DNA of 64,000 nucleotides from Roseicyclus sp. GTDB taxonomy: Bacteria > Pseudomonadota > Alphaproteobacteria > Rhodobacterales > Rhodobacteraceae. The DNA is taken from positions 1 through 64,000 of the forward strand of contig JAGYJU010000006.1 in NCBI GenBank assembly GCA_018401965.1. The letters run 5' to 3'. Position 1 is the stretch's first letter; each line of letters starts with the position of its first letter. The notes beneath the pieces were generated by a model. It had not been told where the DNA came from and did not search any database. It was given only the letters and a program-made list of their open reading frames with translations. A program made the position numbers and the translations under genes. Of this stretch, positions 1 through 8,919 are shown one piece after another.

Positions 1-18
1 GAATTTTGACGGGTTGAC

Positions 19-768
19 GTGGCGGTTGGGGCCGATTCAAGTATGCTCATGATCCGCCCCGGTTTTCTTTCCCCTGCTGAGCGACGTGAACTTGTCTCTT
101 GCGTGCGCAGTCAGCGCGAAGATCATGGTATCGCGCGCCGTGCGAATGCGATCTTGTTGCTTGATGATGGAAAGTCTTGCCGGGTCATAGCGGAGTTTCT
201 CTATCTTGACGACGACACGATCCGTGGTTGGTATAAAACCTATCGCGAAGCTGGCTGGGATGCGCTGGCCTTCGACGGATGGAAGGGTGGCCAGTTCCGT
301 ATGACAGCGGATCAGGAGGCGGCCTTATGCGACTGGTTGAAAGATCGCTTCTGCCACTCGACCGTTGAGATCAGGGCCCATATTTCCGAGAAATTTGACC
401 TGCACTACTCTCACTCCGGATGCATCAAGCTTCTGGCGCGCTTGGGGTTCGAATATCGCAAGCCCAAGGCCCTTCCTCGCGTTGCATCGGCCGAGAAACA
501 GGCCAGCTTTATTGCAATGTACCAGCGCCTACTGCCCGAGCTTGGTGCGGATGAAGCCGTCTATTTTGCCGATGCCGTCCACCCTGAATATCAGACAAAG
601 CCTGCATATGGCTGGGTGAAAGCAGGCTCACATCCTGCCGTCACGACCACCGCAGGCCATGGCCGCGTAAATATCCATGGTGCGGTCAACCTGGAAACCT
701 TCGACGCCCCTTTTGTCGAACCCACGCCAGTTTTGCGAATCAGGCGCCTAGAGCTAGGAACGGATTGA
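19..768 (+). pseudogene. IS630-family transposase, 3'-truncated
   Basis: This is the first two thirds of an IS630 (Tc1/mariner-like DDE) transposase: an N-terminal helix-turn-helix region and the start of the catalytic domain, including the segment FADAVHPEYQTKPAYGW. It is closely similar, but not identical, to the full 363-residue copy at 11962-13053. Homology stops around base 724, just after FDAPFVEPT, where the intact copy continues for more than 100 residues; the last dozen codons here are unrelated. The C-terminal catalytic acidic residues are therefore lost. The likely native start is the ATG at 43 or 52. The element also runs to the window edge, so its left end cannot be judged. Confidence 0.85.
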
Positions 769-771
769 GAA

Positions 772-1404
772 ATGTTTCTTTTTCCCTTGCTGAAAAATTT
801 TAACCGTCGTCTTGGTGGGGTCCTACAAGTAGGAGCAAGCTATGGGCAAGAATTGGAGGAAATTCTGGAAAATGAGCCTTCATTCATTATATTCGTTGAA
901 CCCCTGCCTGAGCCATTTGAATTCTTAAATGAGTTCACAAAGCAGTACACAAATATCACAACAGCACAAGCGCTATGCTTAGATGAAACTGGCAAGCGAA
1001 TAACGATGAATGTTGCATCCAATGACGGGATGTCGTCAAGCGTATTAGCACCAGCAAATCATCTCAAATTAGTACCGCAGGTACAATTTAATACTACGTT
1101 CGAGATAACCTCAATTACGGTCGACGACCTCTTGATCAGCCTTCATGCCAACGCGGCAAGGGAAATAGCACAAATAGATACTCTAATAATCGATGTGCAA
1201 GGCGCGGAACTTATGGTGCTCAAAGGCGCTAGAAACTGTTTAGAGAATGTTAGTCAAGTATTTTGCGAAGTAAGCCATGGCGGCCTTTACGCGGGCGATA
1301 CTACGTTTGCTGAAATACAAGACTTTCTAAGCGTTTTTGGCTTTAAGCCCGTCTGGATGCAAATGAATAGTTTAGGCTGGGGCGACGCTCTGTTCTTGAA
1401 ATAA
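772..1404 (+). CDS. FkbM-family SAM-dependent methyltransferase
   Basis: A 210-residue protein of the FkbM methyltransferase family, which O-methylates sugars and other small molecules, often in O-antigen or capsule loci. A glycine-rich SAM-binding motif (VLQVGASYGQE, residues 17-27) is followed by an acidic residue ending strand beta-2 (FVEP), and the family motif IDVQGAELMVLKGA lies near residue 143. The gene is AT-rich (many ATA, TTA and AAA codons), unlike the core genome after 17 kb, which suggests transfer. It sits 16 bases before another FkbM gene, and IS630 debris ends just upstream. The substrate is unknown. Confidence 0.85.
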   Translation: MFLFPLLKNFNRRLGGVLQVGASYGQELEEILENEPSFIIFVEPLPEPFEFLNEFTKQYTNITTAQALCLDETGKRITMNVASNDGMSSSVLAPANHLKLVPQVQFNTTFEITSITVDDLLISLHANAAREIAQIDTLIIDVQGAELMVLKGARNCLENVSQVFCEVSHGGLYAGDTTFAEIQDFLSVFGFKPVWMQMNSLGWGDALFLK

Positions 1405-1419
1405 CGTAGGGCAACCACA

Positions 1420-2223
1420 ATGACTTATCGCAATTCACTAACACCTACAGAAATTTCTATAAGACTTAAGTCGATTGAAAAAAAAATGTCTTTTCTTTCT
1501 ACTTTAACAGGTCGAGGATGGGGGAGCCACACTATATTGCATGAGGTAAATCAAGTAAAAAATTTTTCTACTGTTTTTTTGAATGACGACTTACAGTTGT
1601 GTGTTGATGTTGGGGCTAATAAAGGTGATTATACAAACGAACTCATGCGGGCGTTTCGAGATGCAGAAATACACCTTTTTGAGCCATCCTCAAGAAATAT
1701 AGATTTTTTAAATACTCGCTTCGATAAGCAAGATCGAGTAAAAATAAATGGATGTGGCCTGTCCGATAGCAACAGAGATATTGTCCTGTATAGTAATTTT
1801 CCCGGTTCTGCACTTGGATCTCTAACAAAAAGAAATCTTGACCACTTCAATATTAAATTTGATCACTCGGAGAAGTGCAAGGTGATAAAATTCGAGAGCT
1901 ACTGGAAAGGCGAGCTACAGGAGAAAATGGTCGATTTTGCCAAATTAGACGTCGAGGGACATGAGTTAGATGTTCTAGTCGGATTTGGGAAGGCGTTGCC
2001 GTTCACGAAACTTATTCAATTTGAGTTTGGTGGGTGCAATATTGACACTCGGACATATTTCCGAGACTTCTGGAGTTTCTTTTCCGATCAAAAATTTAAG
2101 GTATATCGCATGACGCCGTTTGGCCTTTCGCTTATCTCCCGATATCAGGAATCCGATGAAAATTTTTCTACTACAAATTTTTTGGCTTATAATATGCTAT
2201 GCGACGGGGATGTGCTATGCTGA
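1420..2223 (+). CDS. FkbM-family methyltransferase
   Basis: A 267-residue FkbM-type methyltransferase. After an N-terminal extension of about 65 residues come the SAM-binding loop VDVGANKGDYTNEL, the acidic end of beta-2 (HLFEPS), and the family motif FAKLDVEGHELDVLVGF near residue 178. It is AT-rich like its neighbours. Its TGA overlaps the start of the next gene (ATG at 2217) by seven bases, so translational coupling is likely. Together the two FkbM genes and the glycosyltransferase look like part of a surface-polysaccharide operon. The acceptor sugar cannot be deduced. Confidence 0.85.
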   Translation: MTYRNSLTPTEISIRLKSIEKKMSFLSTLTGRGWGSHTILHEVNQVKNFSTVFLNDDLQLCVDVGANKGDYTNELMRAFRDAEIHLFEPSSRNIDFLNTRFDKQDRVKINGCGLSDSNRDIVLYSNFPGSALGSLTKRNLDHFNIKFDHSEKCKVIKFESYWKGELQEKMVDFAKLDVEGHELDVLVGFGKALPFTKLIQFEFGGCNIDTRTYFRDFWSFFSDQKFKVYRMTPFGLSLISRYQESDENFSTTNFLAYNMLCDGDVLC

Positions 2224-3122
2224 TAAAGCAGCCGGTGTGGATGTCCGGATTCCCTAATGGACGATTTGCAAACGCCATTTATCAAGTGGCCTTCGGTGAA
2301 TATATAAGAGAACGGCTGTTCTTGAATGTAATTTACGGACACAGTGGCAGGCCAATCTCAGAAGTATTGTGCAGAGGCTTTGGAGTCCCTTCCGGCCATA
2401 GTAGTATTGAGAGCTCAACACTCGGGTTTAAGAAATTTTCAGTAATTGGCGGCGAGAACAGAGCCGAAGGTCCAGAGAATGATGTAAAAAGAATAATCAG
2501 CGCCTATTCAGCTGGTGGTTTTGACTTCATAGATTTATCTGGCTACTTTCAATATGACACAAATTACTTTTTTGAGGATGAAATATATAAAAAAGTGCTT
2601 CGCAGGCTACTCCTCAGTGGGGATAACTCTATCTCCAGCACTATTCAGAAAAATCAGCAATCTTTTCTATCTTACGCTAGGAATAGGCCGATTGTAGCTG
2701 CTCACATAAGGCTAGGTGACTACAGATCTTACCAGGACCATCCAATCTTTTACACCATGAATTTGGATAAAGCTAAGGAAATTATTTATGATGAAATTGT
2801 ATTAATGAAGGACGAAGATCCATTGTTTTTCATAGCTTCGGATGAGCCAGAGTTTTGCGCAGCTTTCTTCTCGGATTTAGGTGTAAAAGTAACTACATCA
2901 AAAATGATTGTGGCAGAAAAATCAAAAAATTATGATTATGACTTACTTATATCAGATATATCTATATGTAGTATTGCAGATTTCTTTATGGCTTCAAACA
3001 GTTCATTAAGCATACTTTGCTCAATTATGAACAGTGCTGGTAAAAAATTTATCCGACCAACCAAGAATGGTGAATTCATTTCGTATTCGCCTAAGAAAAC
3101 TCCAATCCTGCTGGGGGCTTGA
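2217..3122 (+). CDS. GT11-like (alpha-1,2-fucosyltransferase family) glycosyltransferase
   Basis: About 301 residues when started at the ATG at 2217, which overlaps the preceding stop; an in-frame start at 2199 is possible but less likely. The motif AAHIRLGDY (near residue 163) matches the HxRxGDY nucleotide-sugar binding motif of glycosyltransferase family 11. FFIASDEPEFC and the late segment SDISICSIADFFMASNSS match the other conserved GT11 regions, the latter like the family's D-x-x-x-M-S-x-C-x-x-x-I-I-A-N-S-S-F-S block. It probably adds fucose or a similar deoxy-sugar to an exopolysaccharide or LPS. It is AT-rich and the last intact gene before the IS cluster. Confidence 0.75.
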   Translation: MLIKQPVWMSGFPNGRFANAIYQVAFGEYIRERLFLNVIYGHSGRPISEVLCRGFGVPSGHSSIESSTLGFKKFSVIGGENRAEGPENDVKRIISAYSAGGFDFIDLSGYFQYDTNYFFEDEIYKKVLRRLLLSGDNSISSTIQKNQQSFLSYARNRPIVAAHIRLGDYRSYQDHPIFYTMNLDKAKEIIYDEIVLMKDEDPLFFIASDEPEFCAAFFSDLGVKVTTSKMIVAEKSKNYDYDLLISDISICSIADFFMASNSSLSILCSIMNSAGKKFIRPTKNGEFISYSPKKTPILLGA

Positions 3123-3125
3123 AAA

Positions 3126-3170
3126 ATGAACCTGATTTCGAGATTTTACACAATAGTAGCATGCTCCTAA
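3126..3170 (+). pseudogene. Possible start of a glycan-locus gene cut off by ISAs1
   Basis: Four bases after the GT11 stop an ATG begins 14 AT-rich codons (MNLISRFYTIVACS). They end in TAA directly against the left end of the ISAs1 fragment at 3171. The spacing after the previous gene suggests the next operon gene began here and lost its body to the insertion. This is an inference from position and base composition only. Confidence 0.3.
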
Positions 3171-3510
3171 CAGGGCTATTCACTGTAGGGCGGAAAGTTA
3201 TTGAAAGTTAGCTTGTTGTCTGAATCTCTGTTGTCGACGACTTTGGAGGATGGCAACGATGATCTCATTACGTTCAGTTTTGCGGGAAATTCCGGACACG
3301 CGAGGAAAGAAAGGGCGTCTACATAGGCTCGAAGCGATCCTTGGGCTGATCCTTCTTTCGATGTTGACGGGCCGTACGGGGATGATGGCGGCCTACCGGC
3401 TTGGGCGCACCTTGTCCCGTTCACAACTCAACCGACTTGGGTTCCGACGTGACCGCCAGTCCCCCTGCCACGCGACGTTGACGGAGACTTTGCGAGGGTT
3501 TGATCCCCCA
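3171..3510 (+). pseudogene. ISAs1-family transposase fragment (N-terminus only)
   Basis: The element end appears to be at CAGGGCTATTCACTG (3171). A reading frame from about 3259, after a GGAGG at 3245, gives LRSVLREIPDTRGKKGRLH and EAILGLILLSMLTGRTG, typical of the N-terminal associated domain of ISAs1 transposases. The similarity stops after roughly 85 codons near base 3507, so the DDE domain is missing. It is a different ISAs1 type from the intact copy at 15383-16600. The following 160 bases hold debris of at least one other element. Confidence 0.75.
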
Positions 3511-3585
3511 AGTTCAACAGGAAATCGGCTAAGTGATTGATATTGTTTTGGCGAGTTTCGCCATTGTGTGACTACCGAGAGGGGA

Positions 3586-3660
3586 TCAGGCGGGTTTTGG
3601 TAGATCGAGGGTGTCGAAAAGCTCCAACTGTTCCGGGGTGATCGTCGAAAGGCCGTTGAG
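3586..3660 (-). pseudogene. C-terminal scrap of an unidentified transposase-like ORF
   Basis: Read on the minus strand, the bases next to the group II intron code for the open stretch LSTITPEQLELFDTLDL ending in KPA and a TGA at 3586-3588. It has the look of the last two dozen residues of a bacterial transposase, but I do not recognise the family. Between here and the ISAs1 scrap (3511-3585) I see nothing else. Confidence 0.3.
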
Positions 3661-3673
3661 CCCGCATTATTCA

Positions 3674-5077
3674 GTGCGCCCCGATGGCGCGTTTCACCAG
3701 TGGAGGAAGGATCCACCCAGATAATTGTCGATAGGTCTGGTAGCAGACGAGCGATTTCGCCGGGTAACTGGCGGGGTCGAAGCCTCGTGACAAAGGCCGC
3801 CATGGGCGGTTGAGCAATCCAGCGGGCCGTAACGTGAGTGAAGCCTGAGCAGGCCTCGAAAGTGATGATGCGGATGCCGACCCGCCTGAATAACGGGGAA
3901 GGCAGCACAGACAGGGAAGCAATCGACACATGCACCTGTCTGATCCGCCGGGGTAGTGGGCACGGCACGTTGGAAAGGTGGGACGGGTAACGGGGGAGGC
4001 CCATTCCGGGCGAGGGGTCGCGGCCCTCGACGTCAGGCTTGGTCTGGCGGCCCGGTGTGGGAGTCGGACGGGGTCATAGTACTGCTGAAGCCGGGTAATG
4101 CCGGTGGAGGGAAGGGCCCCGACTTCTGGTACGCTTGTTGAAGCATCTGAGGAGACGGTGATTGGCCAAACGCCTGCAAACACCTGAAAGCATCCGGAGG
4201 CTGCAGAGGAAGCTGTACCTCAAGGCAAAGGCTGAGCCGGACTGCCGGTTTCACCAGCTTTACGACAAGGTCTGGCGAGACGACATTCTGCTCCATGCTT
4301 GGGAACTTGCGCTGCTCAACGGTGGCGCGCCCGGTGTGGACGGGGTGACATTCGAACAGATTGACACGGAAGGGCTGGAGGATTGGTTGACGGCTTTGCA
4401 AAAGGAGCTGCGCGAGAAGACGTACCGGCCGATGCCGGTGCGACGTGTTTCTATTCCAAAGCCGGGCGGTGGCGAACGACCACTTGGTATCCCGACCATT
4501 CGGGACCGCGTGGTCCAAGCCGCTGCCAAGCTTGTGATAGAACCGATCTTTGAAGCGGACTTTGACGACAGTGCCTTTGGATATCGTCCCCGGCGTAGTG
4601 CGGGCGATGCGATCCGGAAGGTCCACGGACTTCTTTGTCAGGGTTTTACGGAAGTTGTTGACGCTGATCTGTCGAGATACTTCGATACGATCCCGCACGG
4701 GCCATTGATGCAATCGGTGGCGCGACGGATTGTCGACCGGCACATGCTGCGTCTCCTGAAGATGTGGCTGCAAGCCCCAGTCGAGATCAAGGATACAACA
4801 ACGGGCAAGCGGCGAATGACGGGAGGCAAGAAGCACAAGCTGGGTACGCCGCAGGGTGGCGTGATCAGCCCACTTCTTGCGAACCTATACATGAACCGTA
4901 TGCTGAAGCACTGGCGCAGTACGGATCGGCCACGCCGGTTCTGTGCTGAGATTGTCGCCTATGCGGACGACTTCGTCATCTTATCGCGCGGTCGCGCGAG
5001 GGATGCACTGGAGTGGACGCGTAAGGTGACGTCTAAGCTGGGTTTGGCGCTCAACGAGGAGAAGACCTCGCTCTGTA
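3674..5077 (+). mobile_element. Group II intron, 3'-truncated
   Basis: The 5' boundary is the canonical group II start GTGCG at 3674, preceded by the 17-base presumed 5' exon TGAGCCCGCATTATTCA (3657-3673). About 490 bases of GC-rich structured RNA sequence (ribozyme domains I-IV) precede the reverse transcriptase gene. The element is cut by the IS256 end at about 5078, so the maturase X domain, any endonuclease domain and RNA domains V-VI are absent. It therefore cannot splice or retrohome by itself. An intron-free copy of the 17-base exon, inverted, lies at 16899-16915. Confidence 0.75.
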
Positions 5078-5103
5078 GAGACTGTGCCGAATTTTGTGCG
5101 TGA
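4162..5103 (+). pseudogene. ltrA: Group II intron reverse transcriptase/maturase, truncated
   Basis: The start is a TTG at 4162, supported by GAGGAG eight bases upstream. The product carries the reverse-transcriptase blocks in order: NGGAPGVDGVT, IPKPGGGERPLGIPTIRDR, DADLSRYFDTIPH, GTPQGGVISPLLANLYMN, and the catalytic YADD (YADDFVILSR) near residue 270. About 305 codons belong to the intron; the last eight codons to the TGA at 5103 are IS256 sequence. Complete members are over 400 residues and go on into the thumb/X domain, missing here. The polymerase core looks intact but the intron-specific maturase part is lost. Confidence 0.9.
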
Positions 5104-6393
5104 CGCGTCTTCTTACGCCATCGGGAAGCGGTCTTCGAACATGATGGCGAGCTGAGATCTGACAGCGTGCCATTCGCGAACCGAGCGCTTCCATTCGGCT
5201 GATGTAGCATTGAGCGCCAGATAGATCAATTTCGCCGCCGCGTCGTCGCTGGGGAAGTGGCCCCGAGTGCGGACGGCGCGCCGGATCTTCGAGTTCAGCG
5301 CCTCAATCGCATTGGTGGTGTAGATCAGCCTTCGGACCTCAGGCGGATAATCGAGGAATGGGATGACCTCGTTCCAGGCCCGGCGCCAGCTCGGCGCGAT
5401 CGCCGGATACCGCCTGGCCAGATCACTGTCCTCGAACTCAGCCAGAGCCAGTTCTGCCGCTTTGGCGTCCACGGCCGTGTAGATCGCCTTGAGGGCGGTG
5501 GCGACGGCTTTGCGGTCCTTATAGCTGGCGAAGTTCATGGAATGGCGCAGCAGGTGGACGATGCAGGTCTGAACACGCGTCTGGGGAAAGGCAGCCTCGA
5601 TGGCCTGCGGGAACCCCTTCAGCCCGTCCACGACGGCGATGAGGATGTCCTGGACGCCTCGGTTGCGCAGGTCGCTGAGAACCTTGGCCCAGAACTTCGC
5701 GCCCTCATTGGCCTGAAACCACAGGCCCAGAACGTCCCGCGTGCCGTCGGGCAGCACCGCGAGGGCCACGAAGACAGCCTTGTTCGAGACCGCCCCGTCG
5801 CTGCGGATATTGACCCGGATCGCGTCCATGAAGACGATCGGATAGCAGGGCTCCAAAGGGCGGTTCTGCCAGGCGGTGACCTCCTCCATGACTGCGTCGG
5901 TGATCGCGGAAATCAGGCTGGGCGAGGCCTCGACGCCGTAGATTTCCTCGATATGCCCCTGGATCTCGCGGGTCGTCATGCCCCGGGCATACATGCTGAC
6001 GATCTTGCGGTCGAACTCGGGAAAGCGGCGCTGATACTTGGCGATCAGCATCGGATCGAAGGTCCCGTTGCGGTCGCGGGGGATGTCCAGAACCACCTTG
6101 CCGCTGTCGGTGGTCACCGTCTTCTGACTGCTGCCATTGCGCCGATTGGGGGCCTGGTTCTGGCCCTCAGGCACATCTTCTACGCGCTCTTCATTGAGAT
6201 GGACGTCCAGCTCCGTGCTCAGCGCACGTTCCGCCAGCGCCTTGGTCAGTTCCGCCAAGATGCCGGTCTTGCCAAACAGATCGCCAGGCGTGCGCCCTTC
6301 CATCAGTCGGTCCAGCAGGTCTTTATCAATGCTCATACGTGGGTCTCCTCTTCGAGCAGTTACAACGTCAGCGCACAAAATTCAGGATAGTCC
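5078..6393 (-). mobile_element. IS256-family element, copy A (apparently complete)
   Basis: The imperfect terminal inverted repeats are GAGACTGTGCCGAATTTTGT at the left (5078) and, read inward from the right end (6393), GGGACTATCCTGAATTTTGT. They enclose one transposase gene. No clear 8-9 bp target duplication is visible: the left flank is group II intron and the right flank is IS1380 sequence. Either the element moved by a deletion-forming event or the flanks have recombined. A near-identical inverted copy lies at 14161-15382. Confidence 0.85.
5113..6336 (-). CDS. IS256-family transposase
   Basis: About 407 residues from the ATG at 6336, which follows GAGGAG; upstream in-frame starts exist but lie in the terminal region. 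It is a Mutator/IS256 DDE transposase: ALAERALSTELDVHL at the N-terminus, FPEFDRKIVSMYARGMT, the first catalytic Asp in YPIVFMDAIRVNIRSDG, the second in LIAVVDGLKGFPQAIEAAFP, and the glutamate region YTTNAIEALNSKIRR. The length is that of a complete family member. The DNA differs from copy B by what looks like a single synonymous base near 6179. Confidence 0.95.
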   Translation of the reverse strand: MSIDKDLLDRLMEGRTPGDLFGKTGILAELTKALAERALSTELDVHLNEERVEDVPEGQNQAPNRRNGSSQKTVTTDSGKVVLDIPRDRNGTFDPMLIAKYQRRFPEFDRKIVSMYARGMTTREIQGHIEEIYGVEASPSLISAITDAVMEEVTAWQNRPLEPCYPIVFMDAIRVNIRSDGAVSNKAVFVALAVLPDGTRDVLGLWFQANEGAKFWAKVLSDLRNRGVQDILIAVVDGLKGFPQAIEAAFPQTRVQTCIVHLLRHSMNFASYKDRKAVATALKAIYTAVDAKAAELALAEFEDSDLARRYPAIAPSWRRAWNEVIPFLDYPPEVRRLIYTTNAIEALNSKIRRAVRTRGHFPSDDAAAKLIYLALNATSAEWKRSVREWHAVRSQLAIMFEDRFPMA

Positions 6394-6496
6394 CTCGAAC
6401 ATGGGTTTTGGGCCGATTGGCGGAAGACAACGCGGGGGCGAGGACGTCCTTCAGCTCGCCCATGTGCCCCTCGGCCTTTCCGCGCTCACGGTAATG
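6394..6496 (-). pseudogene. C-terminal piece of the IS1380-family transposase
   Basis: Reading the minus strand gives HYRERGKAEGHMGEL followed by KDVLAPALSS, the conserved C-terminal block of one IS1380 subgroup. It joins exactly to the main fragment at 7888-8919 once the IS110 element between them is removed; the rebuilt junction reads MSHNLVLE then HYRERGKAEG. The far end is cut by IS256 at 6393, so the remainder and the terminal repeat on this side are lost. Confidence 0.8.
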
Positions 6497-7887
6497 CTTC
6501 TTTGGTTGCCGCCCGTGGTGCAAGAGGTTTTCTGACCGTTTGTGCGTGTGATCGATTGCGTGCTTCTTTCAGGCCTATACTAAGCGGCGTTTCCAGAAGC
6601 CGCGGCCGGTATGGTGATCAGCGAATTGGGTCCAAATCTCCTAGAAGAGCTCGCGGCTCTGAGCAATACTATGGTTTTCCCAATCCAGATCTTCGATCGT
6701 TGCGCCCATTCAGGTCATAGCTCTCTCACACTCCCCTTGGCACCGACACTTGCAGGTTATGGCATGAGGCTCATGCCGCACCCACCAGCGCCGGATCTCT
6801 ATAATCCTCGTTCTTCGTCAGCATCGCCCAGATCTGGCGTGCCATCTTGTTGGCCAGCGTGATGCCGACCAGCATCTTCGGTTTTGCAGCCACTTTCCTG
6901 CCAAGCCAGCTGTCATCAGGAATGGTATGCCGCGCACGGCCAACGATCCGGGACATTGCCCCAATGATCAAAAGCCGCCGGATATCGACCTGACCCATCT
7001 TGGACATCTTTCCCAATCGGCTCTTCCCGCCAGTCGAGCTTTGTAGTGGCACCAATCCCAGCCAGGCCGCAAAGTCACGACCGCAGGAGAATTGCGCCAT
7101 GTCAGGGGCAAACGCTTCCACCGCCAGGGCGGTCATCGGACCGACACCAGGCATGGTTTGAAGACGCCGGGCGACGTCACTCTCTTTCGCGAGTTCCTTG
7201 ATAAGCTTGTCCTTCGCTTTGATGCGCTCCGTCTTCTCAGCAATTTGCGCCAGTAGGTCCTGGCACTCCGTCACGACGAGGGTCGGCAGGTCACAATGGG
7301 GGTTCTGAAGAAGCTCCTCGATCTTTTTCAGATGTGCGATGCCCACCGGGAAAATTTGACCGTATTCATAAAGCGTTGAGCGAAGTGCATTCACCAGCTC
7401 TGTACGCTGATGCACCAGCCGCTCCCGTGCACGGAAGACGACCGCACGCGCTTGTTGATCCTCTGATTTCACCGTGGCGAACCGCATCTCCGGCCGCTGT
7501 GCTGCAACAACGATCGCCTCAGCGTCGTTCTTGTCATTTTTATGGCGCTTGACAAACGGCTTGACGTATTGCGCCGGAATGATCCGTGCCTCATGCCCAA
7601 GCGCCCTCATCTCACGTGACCAGTAGTGGGCGCTTCCGCAGGCCTCAAAAACAACAACGCATTCGGGCACGTCGGACATGTAGCGCCGAAACTGGTCCGG
7701 CGTCAGCTTCTTGCGATCTTTCACCTCCCCCGTCATCGACGCGACGTGAAGATGAAAAACGCGCTTTGCCAAATCTACCCCGATCATTGTATCCTTCATG
7801 GTGTCGTCCTTCTCCGTTTCTGTGGCCTTAATCTCCACAAATGTTGGCACGTTGATGCCTTTCGGGGAAGGGCGGCAACCACACCAT
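6497..7887 (-). mobile_element. IS110-family (IS1111-like) element inserted in IS1380
   Basis: A 1391-bp element defined by where the IS1380 reading frame is interrupted. Twelve-base sub-terminal inverted repeats, TGGTTGCCGCCC at 6503-6514 and its complement at 7870-7881, lie six bases inside each end. Sub-terminal rather than terminal repeats are typical of the IS1111 branch. The transposase is followed by about 270 non-coding bases (6497-6770) but preceded by fewer than 90. That layout fits IS1111-type elements, where a guide (bridge/seek) RNA is encoded downstream of the gene. Confidence 0.85.
6771..7799 (-). CDS. IS110-family transposase (DEDD recombinase)
   Basis: About 342 residues from the ATG at 7799; an in-frame ATG at 7850 is the alternative. 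The RuvC-like DEDD domain is visible as MIGVDLAKRVFHLHV (first Asp), VVFEACGSAHYWSREM (Glu) and KNDKNDAEAIVVAA (last Asps). The C-terminal Tnp20 domain contains MPGVGPMTALAV and the serine-containing block SSTGGKSRLGKMSKMGQ, the presumed catalytic serine region. The GSAHYW and KNDxNDAEA signatures resemble the IS1111 subgroup. The gene looks complete, so this copy may be active. Confidence 0.95.
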   Translation of the reverse strand: MKDTMIGVDLAKRVFHLHVASMTGEVKDRKKLTPDQFRRYMSDVPECVVVFEACGSAHYWSREMRALGHEARIIPAQYVKPFVKRHKNDKNDAEAIVVAAQRPEMRFATVKSEDQQARAVVFRARERLVHQRTELVNALRSTLYEYGQIFPVGIAHLKKIEELLQNPHCDLPTLVVTECQDLLAQIAEKTERIKAKDKLIKELAKESDVARRLQTMPGVGPMTALAVEAFAPDMAQFSCGRDFAAWLGLVPLQSSTGGKSRLGKMSKMGQVDIRRLLIIGAMSRIVGRARHTIPDDSWLGRKVAAKPKMLVGITLANKMARQIWAMLTKNEDYRDPALVGAA

Positions 7888-8919
7888 CTCCAGTACCAGA
7901 TTGTGCGACATCTGCTGCGGGGTGAGGGAGGTGACGAGGAAGAAGCGGTCGAGCAGCAGATCGTCCGGGCGTTCCTTGACCACCAGGACTACCCGCCGCG
8001 GTTTGTCCCAGCTTTCGGCCTGATACTGCAGGGCGTGGGTCCAGATGCGTGGTTTGTCGGGCCGTCGGCCCCGGGGCCGCTTCATGTAGGGAGCCGCCAA
8101 GCGGTCGAGAACCGGGTTGGCCCGCAGCCGGGCGACAAAGTCGATGCCCCGTGCGTCGAGACCGGCCAGCAAACCTGCCGAGGGGAAGCCCGCGTCCATG
8201 CGCACCATCGCGACCTTGCAAAGCTCAGCCGCCTGGGCGCGGTCGACGACATCGAGGATCACGTCCAGTGCGCCGTCGGCGGTACCGACATTGCCCGGCC
8301 GAAGGCGGGCATCGAGCATGTCGCCAGTCTCGGCGATGGAGGTGACCAGCGGGTGGTAGATGCGCGCATGATAATGGCCGTTCCACTCGGCCTTCGGCTG
8401 GTGGCCGTGAACCTCGATGGGCAGGCTGTCGACGTCCAGCGTGACCCGCGGCAGCCGACGCCCTCCGTTCAGCGCCCGCAGACCGCGGGCGGCGAGTTCC
8501 AGAACACCCTCGCGCAATACGGCCAGGTTGCGAGGGTCCGCCATGATCGCGGTGAAGCGCGACAGCGTGGGCTGGGACGCAAGCCCCTGCTCGACCACCA
8601 GCGGGGTCAGCCCGGCCGAGGAGCTGCTCGCCAGCCGCATGGCCGGATCGTGCCGCAAGGCGTCGGCATCATCATGGTCGCGCCAGCCCTGCGCGGCCAG
8701 CAGAACCGTGGTGCGGAGCAAAGAGGCAAGGTCGTGGGTCACATCCTCTTGTCGGCGGGGATCAATCAGCCGACCCGTCATCCATTCGACGATGCCGCTG
8801 GCCTCGAGGATCTCGCGCAGAAGCACGGCGCCGGGGTCTCCGGTCAGTCGATCCGGCCTGCTTTCGACCCGCAGAGACCTGTTGAACTGCGGCGTGACTG
8901 GCTGTAGCGTTTCACCCAT
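7888..8919 (-). pseudogene. IS1380-family transposase, interrupted by IS110
   Basis: The frame starts at the ATG at 8919 and runs for about 344 codons with the IS1380 pattern: RLTGDPGAVLLREILEASG, TLDVDSLPIEVHGHQP (first catalytic Asp region), YHARIYHPLV, MVRMDAGFPS (second Asp) and FLVTSLTPQQMS. At 7888 the frame enters the IS110 end; codons beyond that are not native. The missing C-terminus is found at 6394-6496. Upstream, about 100 bases of leader end at the probable terminal repeat TGAATAAGGCGGG near 9008-9020, directly beside the heptamer repeat. Confidence 0.9.

Noticed and set aside
3674-4161. A separate non-coding RNA gene before the reverse transcriptase
   Set aside because: Fully explained as group II intron ribozyme domains upstream of its maturase gene.
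3393-4183. Minus-strand ORFs between the ISAs1 scrap and the group II reverse transcriptase
   Set aside because: They overlap the structured ribozyme region of the intron and have no protein signature.
5257-6390. Long ORF (377 codons) antisense to IS256 copy A, and its twin at 14165-15298
   Set aside because: It is a GC-driven shadow of the transposase; the product is rich in G, D, R and H with no motif, and the sense strand has all catalytic blocks.
5070-6402. Target-site duplication around IS256 copy A
   Set aside because: The flanks do not share any convincing 8-9 base direct repeat, so none is claimed.
7798-8907. Long ORF antisense to the IS1380 transposase
   Set aside because: Mirrors the transposase frame, has no recognisable domain, and its start lies inside the IS110 element.
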